64,000 bases of DNA from a gamma proteobacterium symbiont of Ctena orbiculata (GCA_003058495.1 QBVC01000014.1:62001-126000); one strand, 5' to 3'; shown: positions 40,088-54,396, numbered from the stretch's first letter. Made by a program: numbers and translations. Notes: generated by a model not told the origin, from the sequence alone.

Positions 40088-40615
40088 ATGGGTAGAGCAC
40101 ATCCCGCATCACTATCGAGCAGTCATCCAAGTCGTCACCGATTGGAACTCTACGCACTCGTGCTCGCCTCGGTCCTCGGCGTACTGGTCTACATCCTGGA
40201 ACGGGATCCAGCAACCGTCTATCTGATGCCGGATGTGATCGGTTCCCTCGGACTCTGGGGTGCCGCATCGCTCCCCTTTTCCGGCCAGATTCCGGAGTTC
40301 GTCCATGTCTATATCTGTATCCTTCTGACCGCACTGGTCCTCGATCGCACGCTTTTCATCCATCGCTCGATCACCCTGGCCTGGTTTCTATTCGACTTCA
40401 TGGCCGAAATGGCCCAACATCCGGAAATCGCCGCGAGCATCTCTGACCGGATACCCCGCTGGTTCAGCGATGTACCGGTGTTACAAAACACTCAATCCTA
40501 TCTCCTGGGCAGCACCTTCGATCCACTGGATCTTCTGTTCATCTTTCTGGGGAGTATTGCCGCCTATCTCACGCTTACTTTTTCCAACCGTTTGGAGGGG
40601 CCTCGTCATGTCTAA
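40088..40615 (+). CDS. small multipass membrane protein of unknown function
   Basis: 175 residues with about four hydrophobic segments (LYALVLASVLGVLVYIL, a middle segment VHVYICILLTALVL, ITLAWFLFDFM, and LLFIFLGSIAAYLTL). A short acidic-histidine loop (FMAEMAQHPE) lies between segments. I do not recognise the family. ACAGG is about 8 nt upstream of ATG. Its stop overlaps the start of the next gene by 8 nt, so the two are likely translated together. Confidence 0.55.
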   Translation: MGRAHPASLSSSHPSRHRLELYALVLASVLGVLVYILERDPATVYLMPDVIGSLGLWGAASLPFSGQIPEFVHVYICILLTALVLDRTLFIHRSITLAWFLFDFMAEMAQHPEIAASISDRIPRWFSDVPVLQNTQSYLLGSTFDPLDLLFIFLGSIAAYLTLTFSNRLEGPRHV

Positions 40616-41972
40616 AACAATGAACACCGGCCGCAAGGCCATGCAGTCACTGTTGCTCCTTTGTGTCATCCTGTTTGGCATCGTCTCCACCCTCGGCAGT
40701 CTTCACAATGACGACGATAACGATGGCTTTACTCTTATTGACACCGACACCGATACGGGTGACGGGGGGCTGACCGCCAATCTGTCGTTTTCATTCAACC
40801 GCGGGCTGCCGCTCTACCTCAGTTACCAGGATGGTGATTCCGGCAGCTGGCAAAACGTGGATGTCACAGCGCCATCCGTCGGCCTCAACATCAGTGATCC
40901 ATCCGGCTTTTTCTCCCTGCTGGCAGTCTGCGACTATCGCGCCGAACTCCGCGCCTATCTGTTCAGGACAAGCCTGAGCAGGTATAAAACCGATTTCCTG
41001 TTGTGTGACGACACTGACGGTGCGAGTAGTTATAACCTGAGCGGCATCATCGGCTATCCCGGCGACAACTTCACCGCCCAGCTCAGTCTCACCAATGCTT
41101 TCCGCAGCAACTGGTACACCTTGGCGTCCGGGGTGGGTCTGGACACCGCCTACAGCGTGGATGTGGAACTCGATGATGATGAATCGACGACGGTTGATAT
41201 CTATTACCAGGTCTTCACCTTCGGTCAATTTCACTTCAATGTAGCAAGAGCCATCGATCTCGCCACCAATCCCACGATCAATTACACACCCGTCGCCAGC
41301 GAGGTGGGTGAAACTGTTTCACCGGATGTCAGCAGCTATGTGGGATTGCCTGGTTATAAAGGCTTTAGAAACAAACTCGATCTGTTCGGGACCAAGGTGC
41401 AGCTCGTGGAGGATGACACCAGTGCCAATCCGACATTTCTGAAGCTACCGGCGAGCAAGAGACAAAGTGACGATATCTACTTTACCTCCGTGGAGCGTGA
41501 AAATGTGGTCACCGGCGGCACCCAGGTCAGCAAGCTGATCAAGCTACGCAACAATCCCGATAACAGTCTCGCCTTTGACGAAGTTCCCAACTATCTACCA
41601 ACCCTCAGTTTCAGCAGCTCAGTCACGGATATGATCCGTGTCGATTACGACGCTGCCTATGATAACGGGGTTGCCGGAATGGACGATGAATGGCGGCGTC
41701 TGACACTGAGCAATACCGCGATCACCTGGCATGTCTATCACTCATCGGACAGGTTCGACAGCAGCATCGGCATCCCCAACGAGGCAACAAACTTCAGCGG
41801 TTGGTCGGTCGACTGGAACATGGTGTCCACCGATCTGTCTCGCCTCACCCACTATGCGACCACCTCGGATAAAGTCACGGAACTGACCGACTACCTGGCG
41901 AGCGAGAAGCAGGCCGATGCAAGTCAGGACGGGCTGGACATGCTGCAGGTCTCCTGGCGCTGGTCCTTCTGA
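40608..41972 (+). CDS. predicted secreted protein of unknown function
   Basis: 454 residues from ATG 40608, which has GGAGGGG upstream and overlaps the previous stop by 8 nt (ATGTCTAA). An N-terminal hydrophobic stretch (SLLLLCVILFGIV) is followed by an Asp-rich low-complexity run (NDDDNDGFTLIDTDTDTGDG), then a largely beta-looking region and a C-terminus ending in an aromatic residue (VSWRWSF). It is probably exported. I do not recognise a domain. The pair is an opposite-strand insertion between accA and dnaE. Confidence 0.5.
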   Translation: MSKTMNTGRKAMQSLLLLCVILFGIVSTLGSLHNDDDNDGFTLIDTDTDTGDGGLTANLSFSFNRGLPLYLSYQDGDSGSWQNVDVTAPSVGLNISDPSGFFSLLAVCDYRAELRAYLFRTSLSRYKTDFLLCDDTDGASSYNLSGIIGYPGDNFTAQLSLTNAFRSNWYTLASGVGLDTAYSVDVELDDDESTTVDIYYQVFTFGQFHFNVARAIDLATNPTINYTPVASEVGETVSPDVSSYVGLPGYKGFRNKLDLFGTKVQLVEDDTSANPTFLKLPASKRQSDDIYFTSVERENVVTGGTQVSKLIKLRNNPDNSLAFDEVPNYLPTLSFSSSVTDMIRVDYDAAYDNGVAGMDDEWRRLTLSNTAITWHVYHSSDRFDSSIGIPNEATNFSGWSVDWNMVSTDLSRLTHYATTSDKVTELTDYLASEKQADASQDGLDMLQVSWRWSF

Positions 41973-42090
41973 TCAGGAAAAAGCGTTGAGCAATGATGTA
42001 CGCTACCGCCTCATCCCTAACACCCATTGCAGCCATCCAGTGGGTGATGCGGATGAGCCTGTTTGATGCCGGGGCCGGCTACGAAAGATA

Positions 42091-45615
<3,525 letters not shown>

Positions 45616-45695
45616 GGCTGCCTATTCTACCCCGAATCGGTCTCAGGTCATGAGCCCGGAATCATCTCCCGTGAGATAGCGCCCGAATCCGGGAA

Positions 45696-46271
45696 TCAGC
45701 CGGTGATCCGCTTGACCGGACCGAAGCTGCGCCGATGTATCGGCGTAACGCCCAGGGCCTGAAGACCCGCCAGATGCTGTTTGGTCGGATAGCCCTTGTG
45801 GCGCGCGAGCCCGTAGCCGGGGTAGCGGCTGTCCAGTTCGACCATTTCCCGATCCCTGGCCACCTTGGCGATGATCGAGGCCGCGCTGATCGCCTCGACG
45901 GTTGCATCCCCGCCGACGACGGTCTCGACACTGCAGGCCAGTTGCGGGGCGTGCCTGCCGTCCACCAGGGCCAGGCCGGGCATCGAGGGCAGTCCCTCCA
46001 CCGCCCGCTTCATCGCCAACAGGCTTGCCTGCAGGATGTTGATGCGATCGATCTCCTCCACTTCCGCCCGCCCCAGGGACCAGCTGTGGGCCTGTTGCTT
46101 GATCAGCACAGAGAGCGCCTCACGGCGTCTTTCGCTCAACTTCTTGGAGTCGGCCAGGCCTTCGATGGGGCGCTGCGGATGGAGTATCACCGCGGCGGCG
46201 ACGACAGGTCCCGCCAATGGGCCCCTGCCCACCTCATCAACGCCCGCAATCAGGGTAAAGGTCTTTGACAT
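45696..46271 (-). CDS. rnhB: ribonuclease HII
   Basis: Cuts RNA in RNA-DNA hybrids and single ribonucleotides in DNA. 191 residues from ATG 46269-46271. Catalytic residues in [15 protein letters not shown] (Asp, Glu) and the [11 protein letters not shown] stretch near 140. Eight extra upstream codons are unlikely coding. Confidence 0.95.
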   Translation of the reverse strand: MSKTFTLIAGVDEVGRGPLAGPVVAAAVILHPQRPIEGLADSKKLSERRREALSVLIKQQAHSWSLGRAEVEEIDRINILQASLLAMKRAVEGLPSMPGLALVDGRHAPQLACSVETVVGGDATVEAISAASIIAKVARDREMVELDSRYPGYGLARHKGYPTKQHLAGLQALGVTPIHRRSFGPVKRITG

Positions 46272-46322
46272 GGTTAGTTCATTAACACCGAGCAACGAAA
46301 TTGAACACTGATGAAATACAGC

Positions 46323-47906
46323 TCAAGCGCTGACGGATTCCATTATCTCCAGGGCAAGCTGCTTTCGGTCAACCTTGCCGTTCGGGTTGGTTGGGAGAGC
46401 GCTTCGAAAAATGATCTCCGCCGGCATCATGTAGCTCGCCAGGCGCTGTTTGCACTCATCCAGCAGAAGCTTTTCCGTCACCTCCACCCCGTTCTTGGGT
46501 ATCGCCACGAGCACGATCGACTGGCCGATCGTGGTGTGAGGTATACCCAGCGCAACCGCCTCGGAGACCAGGCCCGAGCGGTAGAATATCTCTTCAATCT
46601 CATTCGGGCTGACCCGGTAGCCCAAGGTTTTGATCAAATCGTCATCCCTTCTCAGGAAATAGAGATAGCCTTCACTGTCCTGCTTGACGATGTCCCCCGA
46701 CCAGACCGCTATCTCTTCCCCCGGGATGGCGTCAACCCGGTTGGGTATGGGGCGAAAGCGCTGCCCGGTGGCCTCGACGTCGTTCCAGTAGCCCATGGCC
46801 ACCAGCGACCCCCGATGCACCAGTTCACCGGGTTCATCCGCGGCGCAGGGGCTACCATCGCTTCTCAGCACCAGCACCTCCGCGTTAGGGATCGCCTTGC
46901 CGATCGAGGTGGGCCGTTTCTCGATCTGCTCCGGCGGCAGGTAGGTCGAGCGGAAGGCCTCGGTGAGCCCGTACATGAGATAGATCTCCGTCTTCGGCAG
47001 CATCTGCCGCAGCAGTTCCGTTGTCTCGACCGGCACCACGCCCCCCGAACTGGTGATATAGCGCAGGTTCGCCGCGGCCTCGGCGGGCCAGGGCAATTCG
47101 ACCAGCAGATTCCACAACGGCGGCACCGCGGCCAATCCGGTGATCCGCTCCTGGGCCAGGGTATTGAGCACCTCCATGGGCAGCAGATAGTTGATCAAGA
47201 CGACAGAGGCACCGACCAGAAAGGCGGTCGTCAACTGGCTCATACCGTAGTCGAAGCTGAGCGGAAGCACCGCCAGGATCCTGTCCGAGGGGCCGTTGTT
47301 CAGGTATTGGGCAACACTCTTCGCGCCGGTCACCATATTGCGATGGGAGAGAATCACCCCCTTCGGGTCGCCGGTGCTGCCCGATGTGTAGATCAGCGAG
47401 ACCATATCCGAGTCGATGACGCGATGAACCCGACTGGATAGCGGGGAGGCGATCAACTCATCCCATGGGATCAAGCGCTGGGCGTGCATCTCCACGTCTT
47501 CGCTGTCGACGCCGTCGGTCAGGATCACGCTCTGCAAATCGACGCAATACCCAAGCGCCGCATTCAGCGCCCGGCACTTGCCCTGGGTGGTAATCAGGAC
47601 CTTGGCCTCGCAGTCGAGCAGGATATGCGATACCTGATGGGACTTCAGCGCAGGATTGATCGGCACGAACACCGCACCGGCAGCGGAGGCGGCGAAGATG
47701 GCGATGACATTCTCCAGGCACTTCGGCAGGTAGATCGCGATTCGGTCCTGCTTCTCAACTCCGATGTCGATCAGTGCCCGCGAAAGATGTTCTGTCCGTT
47801 CCGCCAGTTCGGCATAGGTCAGGGTCGACGATTTGTATTTTAGGGCCGTCTGCGAAGGTGAGCGGGAAGCGGATTCGAAGATCAGATCGTGGAGTAGTTC
47901 AGCCAT
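46323..47906 (-). CDS. AMP-forming acyl-CoA ligase, exosortase-A-associated type
   Basis: 527 residues. AMP-binding signature YTSGSTGDPKGV near 175, then FDYGMSQLTTAF, MYGLTEAFRSTYLPPEQIE and a C-terminal KVDRKQLALE. The wording of these stretches matches the acyl-CoA ligase that usually sits in exosortase-A capsule loci (TIGR03098, from memory), yet no exosortase, PEP-CTERM protein or polysaccharide gene is in this window. It sits between rnhB and lpxB, usually neighbours. Substrate unknown. Confidence 0.75.
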   Translation of the reverse strand: MAELLHDLIFESASRSPSQTALKYKSSTLTYAELAERTEHLSRALIDIGVEKQDRIAIYLPKCLENVIAIFAASAAGAVFVPINPALKSHQVSHILLDCEAKVLITTQGKCRALNAALGYCVDLQSVILTDGVDSEDVEMHAQRLIPWDELIASPLSSRVHRVIDSDMVSLIYTSGSTGDPKGVILSHRNMVTGAKSVAQYLNNGPSDRILAVLPLSFDYGMSQLTTAFLVGASVVLINYLLPMEVLNTLAQERITGLAAVPPLWNLLVELPWPAEAAANLRYITSSGGVVPVETTELLRQMLPKTEIYLMYGLTEAFRSTYLPPEQIEKRPTSIGKAIPNAEVLVLRSDGSPCAADEPGELVHRGSLVAMGYWNDVEATGQRFRPIPNRVDAIPGEEIAVWSGDIVKQDSEGYLYFLRRDDDLIKTLGYRVSPNEIEEIFYRSGLVSEAVALGIPHTTIGQSIVLVAIPKNGVEVTEKLLLDECKQRLASYMMPAEIIFRSALPTNPNGKVDRKQLALEIMESVSA

Positions 47907-48046
47907 CGTTAACTAGTAGGTGTCCCTGCCGCGGGTGGATTAACGCGCTCATCTGTTTCCAACAAAGTGACAATAAGAGCAAAAAAATCCCTCCCTGTCT
48001 AATCGATTATTTATAGCCTGTCGGATTGTCACCGGGAAGTTGACAA

Positions 48047-49231
48047 CTAGCCGCTATCGGGCCTGTCGACAGCCCTCAACATCGCCAAAACCGCATCGGC
48101 TGCAGCCTCTGCTGCATTTTTACGCAGCCTCTCGTGAATCGCCAGATAGGCCTGCTTGATCTGATTACAGCGGCCCGGATTCTCGAGCAAGTCCAACAGG
48201 GCCCGGCCCATGCTTTCGGGCTTGCACGCCTCCTGCACAAACTCGGGGGCATAGGGCTGGTCGGAAAGGAGGTTTGCCATTGCCACATGGGGTGTTTTCA
48301 GCAGTTTAAGGCGACGAATCAGCCAGACCGTGAGTGGTGACAGGCGGTAGGCCACCACCATGGGGCGTTTCAAGAGCAGGGTTTCAAGGGTAGCGGTACC
48401 CGACGCGGTCAACACCGCATCCGCTGAACTGATCGCCTCCCTCGATCTGCCCTCCACAAGCCTCACCGGCAGTTCGGGTGCGGTTGCCTCGATCTGCTCC
48501 TGGAAAAGCTGCATCAGCTGTGGATTTACCATCGGTGCGACAAACTGCAGTTCCGGCTTGTGTCGCTGCAGCCAGCGTGCGGTCTGCAGGAATACCGGGC
48601 CAAGCCTGCTCACCTCGCTGCCCCGGCTACCGGGCAGCAGGGCAACCACGGGGCTCTCCCTGTCAAGCCCCAAATCGCTCCTGACCGCGGCGGGATCGGC
48701 CGCCTGCAGTGGTATCTGGTCCGCGAGGGGATGCCCCACATAGACCGCAGGAACCTCGTGGCGAAGCAGGAAATCGACCTCGAACTCGAACAGACAAAGC
48801 ATCAGGTCAACCGCCTGGCGAAGTCGTTTCACCCGTCCCTGACGCCAGGCCCAGACCGTGGGACTGACAAAGTGCGCCGTCCTTATACCCGCCGCCTTGA
48901 GCCTGGTCTCCAGCGCCAGGTTGAAATCCGGGGCATCCACGCCCACTACCAGATCGGGGGGATCGGCAAGAAAGTGGGCTGCCAGTTCGCTGCGTGTACG
49001 CAGCAGTCCGGGGAGATGCTGTATCACCTCTACCAATCCCATCACGGGATCCATCCTGGCAAGTGAGCGGCATCCAGCCGCCTCCATCAACGGCCCGGTC
49101 AAGCCCGTGAACTCGATATCCGCCTGGCGGGCGCGCAGGGCGAGGATCAGCGCCGCCGCCAACTGATCACCCGACACCTCATTGGCCAGAATGCCGATTC
49201 TCAGGGGTCTCTGTGATGGCGACTTCTGCAT
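48047..49231 (-). CDS. lpxB: lipid-A-disaccharide synthase
   Basis: Joins lipid X and UDP-2,3-diacylglucosamine to make the lipid A disaccharide. 394 residues, GT19-type: LRIGILANEVSGDQLAAALI at the N-terminus, FVSPTVWAWRQGR, and ALLPGSRGSEVSRL. Follows lpxA. Confidence 0.97.
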   Translation of the reverse strand: MQKSPSQRPLRIGILANEVSGDQLAAALILALRARQADIEFTGLTGPLMEAAGCRSLARMDPVMGLVEVIQHLPGLLRTRSELAAHFLADPPDLVVGVDAPDFNLALETRLKAAGIRTAHFVSPTVWAWRQGRVKRLRQAVDLMLCLFEFEVDFLLRHEVPAVYVGHPLADQIPLQAADPAAVRSDLGLDRESPVVALLPGSRGSEVSRLGPVFLQTARWLQRHKPELQFVAPMVNPQLMQLFQEQIEATAPELPVRLVEGRSREAISSADAVLTASGTATLETLLLKRPMVVAYRLSPLTVWLIRRLKLLKTPHVAMANLLSDQPYAPEFVQEACKPESMGRALLDLLENPGRCNQIKQAYLAIHERLRKNAAEAAADAVLAMLRAVDRPDSG

Positions 49232-49271
49232 AGGCGGGGATCGTAATCCAAGGGCGCTGAGGACCCTTTCC

Positions 49272-50066
49272 CTAACGCAAGATACCTCGGCCCTTGATTC
49301 TTAGAAACGCGGAAAGGGTCTCGAGCTCCGGGGTGTCACCCACCATGGCATCGATACCATCCCTCGCCTCTTCCAGGCGTTTGTTGGCATGATAGATGAG
49401 CTTATAGGCGCGCTTGATCTGCTGAATTGTCTCCTTGCCGAAACCTCGTCGGCTCAGCCCCTCGCGGTTGATCCCATGGGGTTTGGCGGGTTGTCCCGAT
49501 GCCATGACATAGGGGGGCAGATCCATACCGATCGCGGAGCCCATCCCGGAGAAGCTGTGAGCCCCTATGCGGCAAAACTGGTGCACATTGGTAAATCCGC
49601 CGAGTATGGCATGCCGATCGATTCGCACATGGCCGCCCAGGGAGGCGGCGTTGGCCATGATGATATGGTCGTCCAGGATACAGTCGTGGGCCACGTGGAT
49701 ATAGGCCATCAGCAGGTTGTCATTACCGATTCGCGTCACCCCCCGATCCTGTACCGTGCCGCGATGGAGGGTGGCGAATTCGCGAATGGTGTTGCGATCT
49801 CCGATCTCCAGCCCGGTCGGCTCGCCGGCGTACTTCATATCCTGGGGGTCTTCGCCTATCGAGGCGAACTGGTAGATTCGGTTATCCCTGCCTATTCGGG
49901 TCGCCCCCCTGATCACCACATGCGGACCGATCACGGTACCCGCGCCGATGGTGACGCCTTCGCCGATGATGGAGAAGGGTCCGACACTGACCCCCTCCTC
50001 GAGTTGGGCACCCGGATCGATAACTGCGCGCGGATCGATCAGTTGCCTATCTCCCGTGCCGTGCAC
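49272..50066 (-). CDS. lpxA: UDP-N-acetylglucosamine acyltransferase
   Basis: First step of lipid A synthesis. 264 residues, left-handed parallel beta-helix of hexapeptide repeats; catalytic His in the [14 protein letters not shown]-like region near 120. Start is GTG 50064-50066, 28 nt inside fabZ, with GGAG just upstream; no other start fits. Overlap suggests coupled translation. Confidence 0.95.
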   Translation of the reverse strand: MHGTGDRQLIDPRAVIDPGAQLEEGVSVGPFSIIGEGVTIGAGTVIGPHVVIRGATRIGRDNRIYQFASIGEDPQDMKYAGEPTGLEIGDRNTIREFATLHRGTVQDRGVTRIGNDNLLMAYIHVAHDCILDDHIIMANAASLGGHVRIDRHAILGGFTNVHQFCRIGAHSFSGMGSAIGMDLPPYVMASGQPAKPHGINREGLSRRGFGKETIQQIKRAYKLIYHANKRLEEARDGIDAMVGDTPELETLSAFLRIKGRGILR

Positions 50067-50488
50067 ATGATCTCCGCAGTGGCTACGGTTCTGTCTTCGA
50101 CCATCGCGGAACAGGTAAAAAAGCCTATACCCCGCTTCATCTTGTTCTGCACGACCTCGATGATCAGCTGGTCGCCCGGCTCCACCTGTTGTTTGAAACG
50201 CGCCTTATCGATGCCGACGAAGAGATAGATGGTGGTCTCATTCACCGTTTCCGGGTTTGATTCCATGGCCAGCAGGCCGGTCGCCTGGGCCATCGCCTCC
50301 ACGATCAGCACACCCGGCATCACCGGCTGGATGGGGAAATGACCGTTGAAAAAGGGTTCGTTGTAAGTGACATTTTTCAGTGCCAACAGGCGGCTGTCCT
50401 TCTCGTATTCGAGCACCCGATCGATCAGGAGGAAAGGATAGCGGTGCGGAAGCAGGCTCAGCACCTTGTTGATATCCATTGCGATCAA
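50039..50488 (-). CDS. fabZ: 3-hydroxyacyl-ACP dehydratase FabZ
   Basis: Dehydrates 3-hydroxyacyl-ACP in fatty-acid elongation. 149 residues: [14 protein letters not shown] with catalytic His, and [24 protein letters not shown] start (50486-50488) fits AGGAGG 5 nt upstream; the ATG at 50479, the usual start by homology, is 14 nt from it. Its end overlaps lpxA by 28 nt. Confidence 0.94.
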   Translation of the reverse strand: MIAMDINKVLSLLPHRYPFLLIDRVLEYEKDSRLLALKNVTYNEPFFNGHFPIQPVMPGVLIVEAMAQATGLLAMESNPETVNETTIYLFVGIDKARFKQQVEPGDQLIIEVVQNKMKRGIGFFTCSAMVEDRTVATAEIMCTAREIGN

Positions 50489-50521
50489 ACCACCCTCCTG
50501 TTAGAAAACAGTGTCATCATC

Positions 50522-51568
50522 TCAACCGTCCTCAACAGGTCGCTTGGATGCTTTTTTTAGTAATTTCATATCTTTAGCCAATGACTCCAGTTTTCGGAGC
50601 CGGGCGACCATGCGTCTCCAGGCCGCATTCTCCATGGCGGGCAGATTGCCACTGTAATAGCCCGCCTTGGCGAATGAGCGGGTCACCAGGGTCGCCGCTG
50701 AAAAGTGCACATTATCACCTATCGTCAGATGACCCACCAGACCCGTCTGTCCGCCGATGGTGCAGTGGTCCCCGATCTTGGTTGATCCGGCCACCGCGGA
50801 GCAGCCCGCCATGGCCGTATGCCGTCCTATTTCAACGTTGTGGGCAATCTGAATCAGGTTGTCGAGCTTAACGCCGTCGTGCAGGACCGTGTCCTCCAGG
50901 GCACCGCGGTCGATGGTGGTGTTGGCGCCGATCTCCACGTCGTCGCCAACGCGCACCCGACCCAATTGAGGCACCTTGATCCAGCGCCCGTCCTCATTCG
51001 CCAGGCCGAAGCCGTCCGCACCCAGCACCGCCCCGGGATGGATCAGGCAGCGCCGACCCAGAAGGGTGTCGCGGCAGAGGGTTACATTGGCCACCAGACG
51101 TGAATCGGCGCCGATCGAGCAATCCTCCTCGACCACGCAACCGGGTCCCAGATAGACACCCGATTCGATCCTTACCCCCTCCCCGATCACCGTACAGGGT
51201 CCGATCCAGGCGCTGTCGTCAATGCTGGCGGTTTCGCTCACTACCGCTGTGGGATCGACGCCGGGGGTGAAGGATCTGCGCGGAAACAGCTTGTCAGCGG
51301 CCCTGGCATAGGCAAGATAGGGATTGTCGGAGATCAGTGCGGCAACCGGACAGTCGGTTGCATCCCTGTCGTGGAGGATCACCGCGGAAGCACGGGTGGC
51401 GGGAAGGTAGCGACGATAGGCGCTGTTGCTGAGGAAACTCAACTCGCCCGGTTTCGCGGCCTGCAGGGTACCCACGCCGGTAATGCTCGTCTCCGGATCA
51501 CCCAGCAGTTTCGCCCCGACGGCCTCGGCCAGGTCTCCAAGACGGGTTCCGGAGGATCTTGAAACCAC
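50522..51568 (-). CDS. lpxD: UDP-3-O-acylglucosamine N-acyltransferase
   Basis: Adds the second 3-hydroxyacyl chain in lipid A synthesis. 348 residues: N-terminal uridine-binding domain, then hexapeptide repeats (VYLGPGCVVEEDCSIGADSR) and a C-terminal helix rich in Lys. GTG start (51566-51568), 1 nt after the skp stop. Confidence 0.96.
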   Translation of the reverse strand: MVSRSSGTRLGDLAEAVGAKLLGDPETSITGVGTLQAAKPGELSFLSNSAYRRYLPATRASAVILHDRDATDCPVAALISDNPYLAYARAADKLFPRRSFTPGVDPTAVVSETASIDDSAWIGPCTVIGEGVRIESGVYLGPGCVVEEDCSIGADSRLVANVTLCRDTLLGRRCLIHPGAVLGADGFGLANEDGRWIKVPQLGRVRVGDDVEIGANTTIDRGALEDTVLHDGVKLDNLIQIAHNVEIGRHTAMAGCSAVAGSTKIGDHCTIGGQTGLVGHLTIGDNVHFSAATLVTRSFAKAGYYSGNLPAMENAAWRRMVARLRKLESLAKDMKLLKKASKRPVEDG

Positions 51569-51569
51569 C

Positions 51570-52085
51570 TTATTCCGCTTTCAGTTGACGCAGCTTTTCC
51601 AGCACCTTATCGGAGATGTCGATCTTTTTACTGTGATAGATGACGCCATCAGATACGATAAGGTCAATGTTCTCGCTTTTACCCACTTCCTGGATCACCT
51701 CGCGCACCTGCTGACGGAGCTTCTTGAACTCCTCGTTCTGGCGCAGGTTGAGATCCTCGCGGAACTCGGTCTGGGCGTTTTTCAACTTGCGGCTGCGGTT
51801 GAGGATATCCCGCTCCAGCCGCTTGACCTCCGATTCGCTCATCACCGAACCGTCTCTTTGCAGCTTCTCTTCAAGCTGTTTCAGCTGTTTTTGCGAGGCG
51901 AGCAGATCCTTCTCCCGGCGTGAAAACTCGGTCTGCAGCCGCTCCCTCGCATTTTTGAATTGCGGCGACTCCTCGAGGACTTTTTTTGAATTCACGTAGC
52001 CGATCCGATACTCCTCGGCTGCGACGCTGCAGGTCAAAAACAGACCCAAGGTAAAGGCAAGTAATATATGTCTTAGCAAATTCAC
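51570..52085 (-). CDS. skp: periplasmic chaperone Skp/OmpH
   Basis: Holdase for unfolded outer-membrane proteins on their way to Bam. 171 residues from GTG 52083-52085, with GGGAG 7 nt upstream; an upstream in-frame extension is rejected. Signal peptide ends CSVAA/EEYRIGYV, followed by a long helical, Lys/Glu-rich tentacle region. Follows bamA after 19 nt. Confidence 0.92.
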   Translation of the reverse strand: MNLLRHILLAFTLGLFLTCSVAAEEYRIGYVNSKKVLEESPQFKNARERLQTEFSRREKDLLASQKQLKQLEEKLQRDGSVMSESEVKRLERDILNRSRKLKNAQTEFREDLNLRQNEEFKKLRQQVREVIQEVGKSENIDLIVSDGVIYHSKKIDISDKVLEKLRQLKAE

Positions 52086-52104
52086 CCAATAACTCCCTAT
52101 TTGA

Positions 52105-54396
52105 TTAGAAACCACCACCAATTCTGAATTGAAGGTTCTTTATATCGTCACCCTCTTCCTCCTTGATCGGGTAGCCCCAGCTGAACGAGAGGGCCCCCAC
52201 GGGTGAAAACCAGGATAACATCAGACCGGTGGAAGCCCTAAACAGGTCCCATTCGACCTCCTCACCGCCCTCCAGATCGAAGACATTTCCGACGTCGACG
52301 AAGAAACCGGCACGCACTGTATCCTTGAACTCATCACCAAAAGCGGGGAAGAGTAGTTCCATCTGACCGACGATTCTAGCATTTGCTCCCAATGCATCAT
52401 CCTGGGAATCCTGAGGACCCAGGGTATTCTCCTCGAAACCCCTCACAGAACCGATGCCGCCGGCAAAAAAGTTGCGGAAAAACGGCAGTTCGTCGTCTTC
52501 CCCGTAGCCTTCGCCATAACCCAGTTCGCCGTTCAGTTTCAGGGTCAAGGCATTGGTCAGCTGGAAATAGTGGGCGTTGTTGTACCTGACGCGATAGTAC
52601 TGCAGATCACTGCCGGGGATGTTGGTCTCGATGGAGAAGACCTGCCGTCCGCCCCGGTTGGGGAAGATGGCGCGATCCCGGGTGTCGTGGATCCAGCTGC
52701 CCACCAGCTCGAAATCATCGAACTCATCGCCGTTGGTGTCGATGAATTCCATGATCTCGTCGGAAGGCGAAGAACCCAGGAAAAAGGTTGTGCGTTCATA
52801 GGCCAGACTGAATCTGAGACGGTCGAATTCGGTCAAGGGGATGCCGAAATGGACCCCCAGGCGTCCGACGTCGGTAGAGTAGCGGGATATATTCAGCTCC
52901 GAGAAGTCGGTTTCCCGATAGCTCAGTTCATAGCCCTGGCTCACACCATCGATGGTGTAGTAGGGATTGGTGTAGGAGAGGGAGAGCTTCTTCGTGGCCT
53001 CACTGGTATCGAAGCCCGCGCTGAAGCGGTTCCCGGTGCCGAGAAAGTTGTTTTCGCTGATGCTGGCGTTGAAGATGACGCCCTGGGTCTGGGTAAAACC
53101 GACGCCGGCGCTGAATTGTCCCGATGCGGCCTCGGTGACCGCAATGTTGACATCGACCTGGTCGGTGGAACCGGGTACCGCGGGGGTCTCCATGTTGACC
53201 TCGCTGAAATAGCCCAGACGCTGCAGCCGCTCGCGGGAGAGCCGGGTCTTCTCGCCGGAGAACCAGGCGGATTCCATCTGTCGCAACTCCCTGCGCAGCA
53301 CCTCATCGCGGGTGTTGGTGTTGCCGGAAATATTGATATAGCGGACATAGACCCTCTTCCCCGGGTCGACGAAGAAGGTGATAGCCACCTCGCGCTTCTC
53401 CCGGTCGATGTCGGGGATGGTGTTGACATTGGCGAATGCATAGCCCACGTCGGAGTAGTGCCGGTTCAGTCTGTCCGCGCTGGCGGTCAGCTTTTTACGC
53501 GAGAAGACCGATCCCCGTCTGAGGTGAATCAAGGGGAAGAGCTCCTCGGGTTCAATCTCCAGCTCCCCCGCCAGCTTGATGTCGCTGAGAGTGAAGACAT
53601 CACCCTCGTCGACCACCACGGTGATGTAGATATCCTGCTTGTCCGGGGTGATGGAGACCTGGGTCGACTCGATCTTGAAGTCGATAAAACCCCGGTCGAG
53701 ATAGAACGAGCGCAGGGTCTCCAGATCCCCGGAAAGCGCCTGCTTGGAGTATTTGTCGCGGTTGGAGAAGACGGCATACCAGGAGGGCACCCCGAGTTCG
53801 AACTCATCCAGCAGCTCGTCGTCATCAAAGGCCTGATTGCCGATGATATTGATGTGCTTGATTCGCGCGGTCAGGCCCTCCGAGATCTCGATCCCCAGAC
53901 CGACACGGTTTCGCTCCAGCGGGGTGACCGTGGATTTGATCTTGATGCCGTATTTACCCCGTGCGAAGTATTGGCGATTGAGCTCCTGCTCGACCTTTTC
54001 GAGCAGCGCCCGCTTGAACACCCTGCCCTCGGCAAGACCGATATCCTTTAATCCCGCCATCAGGGGCTCAGTATCCAACTCCTTGTTTCCACTGATATTT
54101 ATTTCAGCAATCGCAGGGCGTTCGCGGACGAACACAATCAGGACATTCTCATCCCGCTCGAGCCGTATATCCTTGAAAAAGCCAGTTTTGTAGAGGGTCC
54201 GGATGATCTGCGCGCTATTGCCCAGATCGACCAGGTCCCCGGTCTTGATCGGCAGATAATTGAATACCGTTCCGGCCGAGATGCGCTGCAGTCCCTCTAC
54301 CCGTATGTCCTCCACCACGAAGGCGGCGCTCTGCTGGGTGATCAAGAGCCCACCCATCAGAGTCAGGAGGGCAAGAATCCGGGAAAATAGAGGCAT
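52105..54396 (-). CDS. bamA: outer membrane protein assembly factor BamA
   Basis: Core of the Bam complex that inserts beta-barrels into the outer membrane. 763 residues: signal peptide, five POTRA domains (first [14 protein letters not shown]), then a C-terminal 16-strand barrel with lid-lock loop near [15 protein letters not shown] and a terminal Phe. Downstream of rseP. Confidence 0.98.
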   Translation of the reverse strand: MPLFSRILALLTLMGGLLITQQSAAFVVEDIRVEGLQRISAGTVFNYLPIKTGDLVDLGNSAQIIRTLYKTGFFKDIRLERDENVLIVFVRERPAIAEINISGNKELDTEPLMAGLKDIGLAEGRVFKRALLEKVEQELNRQYFARGKYGIKIKSTVTPLERNRVGLGIEISEGLTARIKHINIIGNQAFDDDELLDEFELGVPSWYAVFSNRDKYSKQALSGDLETLRSFYLDRGFIDFKIESTQVSITPDKQDIYITVVVDEGDVFTLSDIKLAGELEIEPEELFPLIHLRRGSVFSRKKLTASADRLNRHYSDVGYAFANVNTIPDIDREKREVAITFFVDPGKRVYVRYINISGNTNTRDEVLRRELRQMESAWFSGEKTRLSRERLQRLGYFSEVNMETPAVPGSTDQVDVNIAVTEAASGQFSAGVGFTQTQGVIFNASISENNFLGTGNRFSAGFDTSEATKKLSLSYTNPYYTIDGVSQGYELSYRETDFSELNISRYSTDVGRLGVHFGIPLTEFDRLRFSLAYERTTFFLGSSPSDEIMEFIDTNGDEFDDFELVGSWIHDTRDRAIFPNRGGRQVFSIETNIPGSDLQYYRVRYNNAHYFQLTNALTLKLNGELGYGEGYGEDDELPFFRNFFAGGIGSVRGFEENTLGPQDSQDDALGANARIVGQMELLFPAFGDEFKDTVRAGFFVDVGNVFDLEGGEEVEWDLFRASTGLMLSWFSPVGALSFSWGYPIKEEEGDDIKNLQFRIGGGF

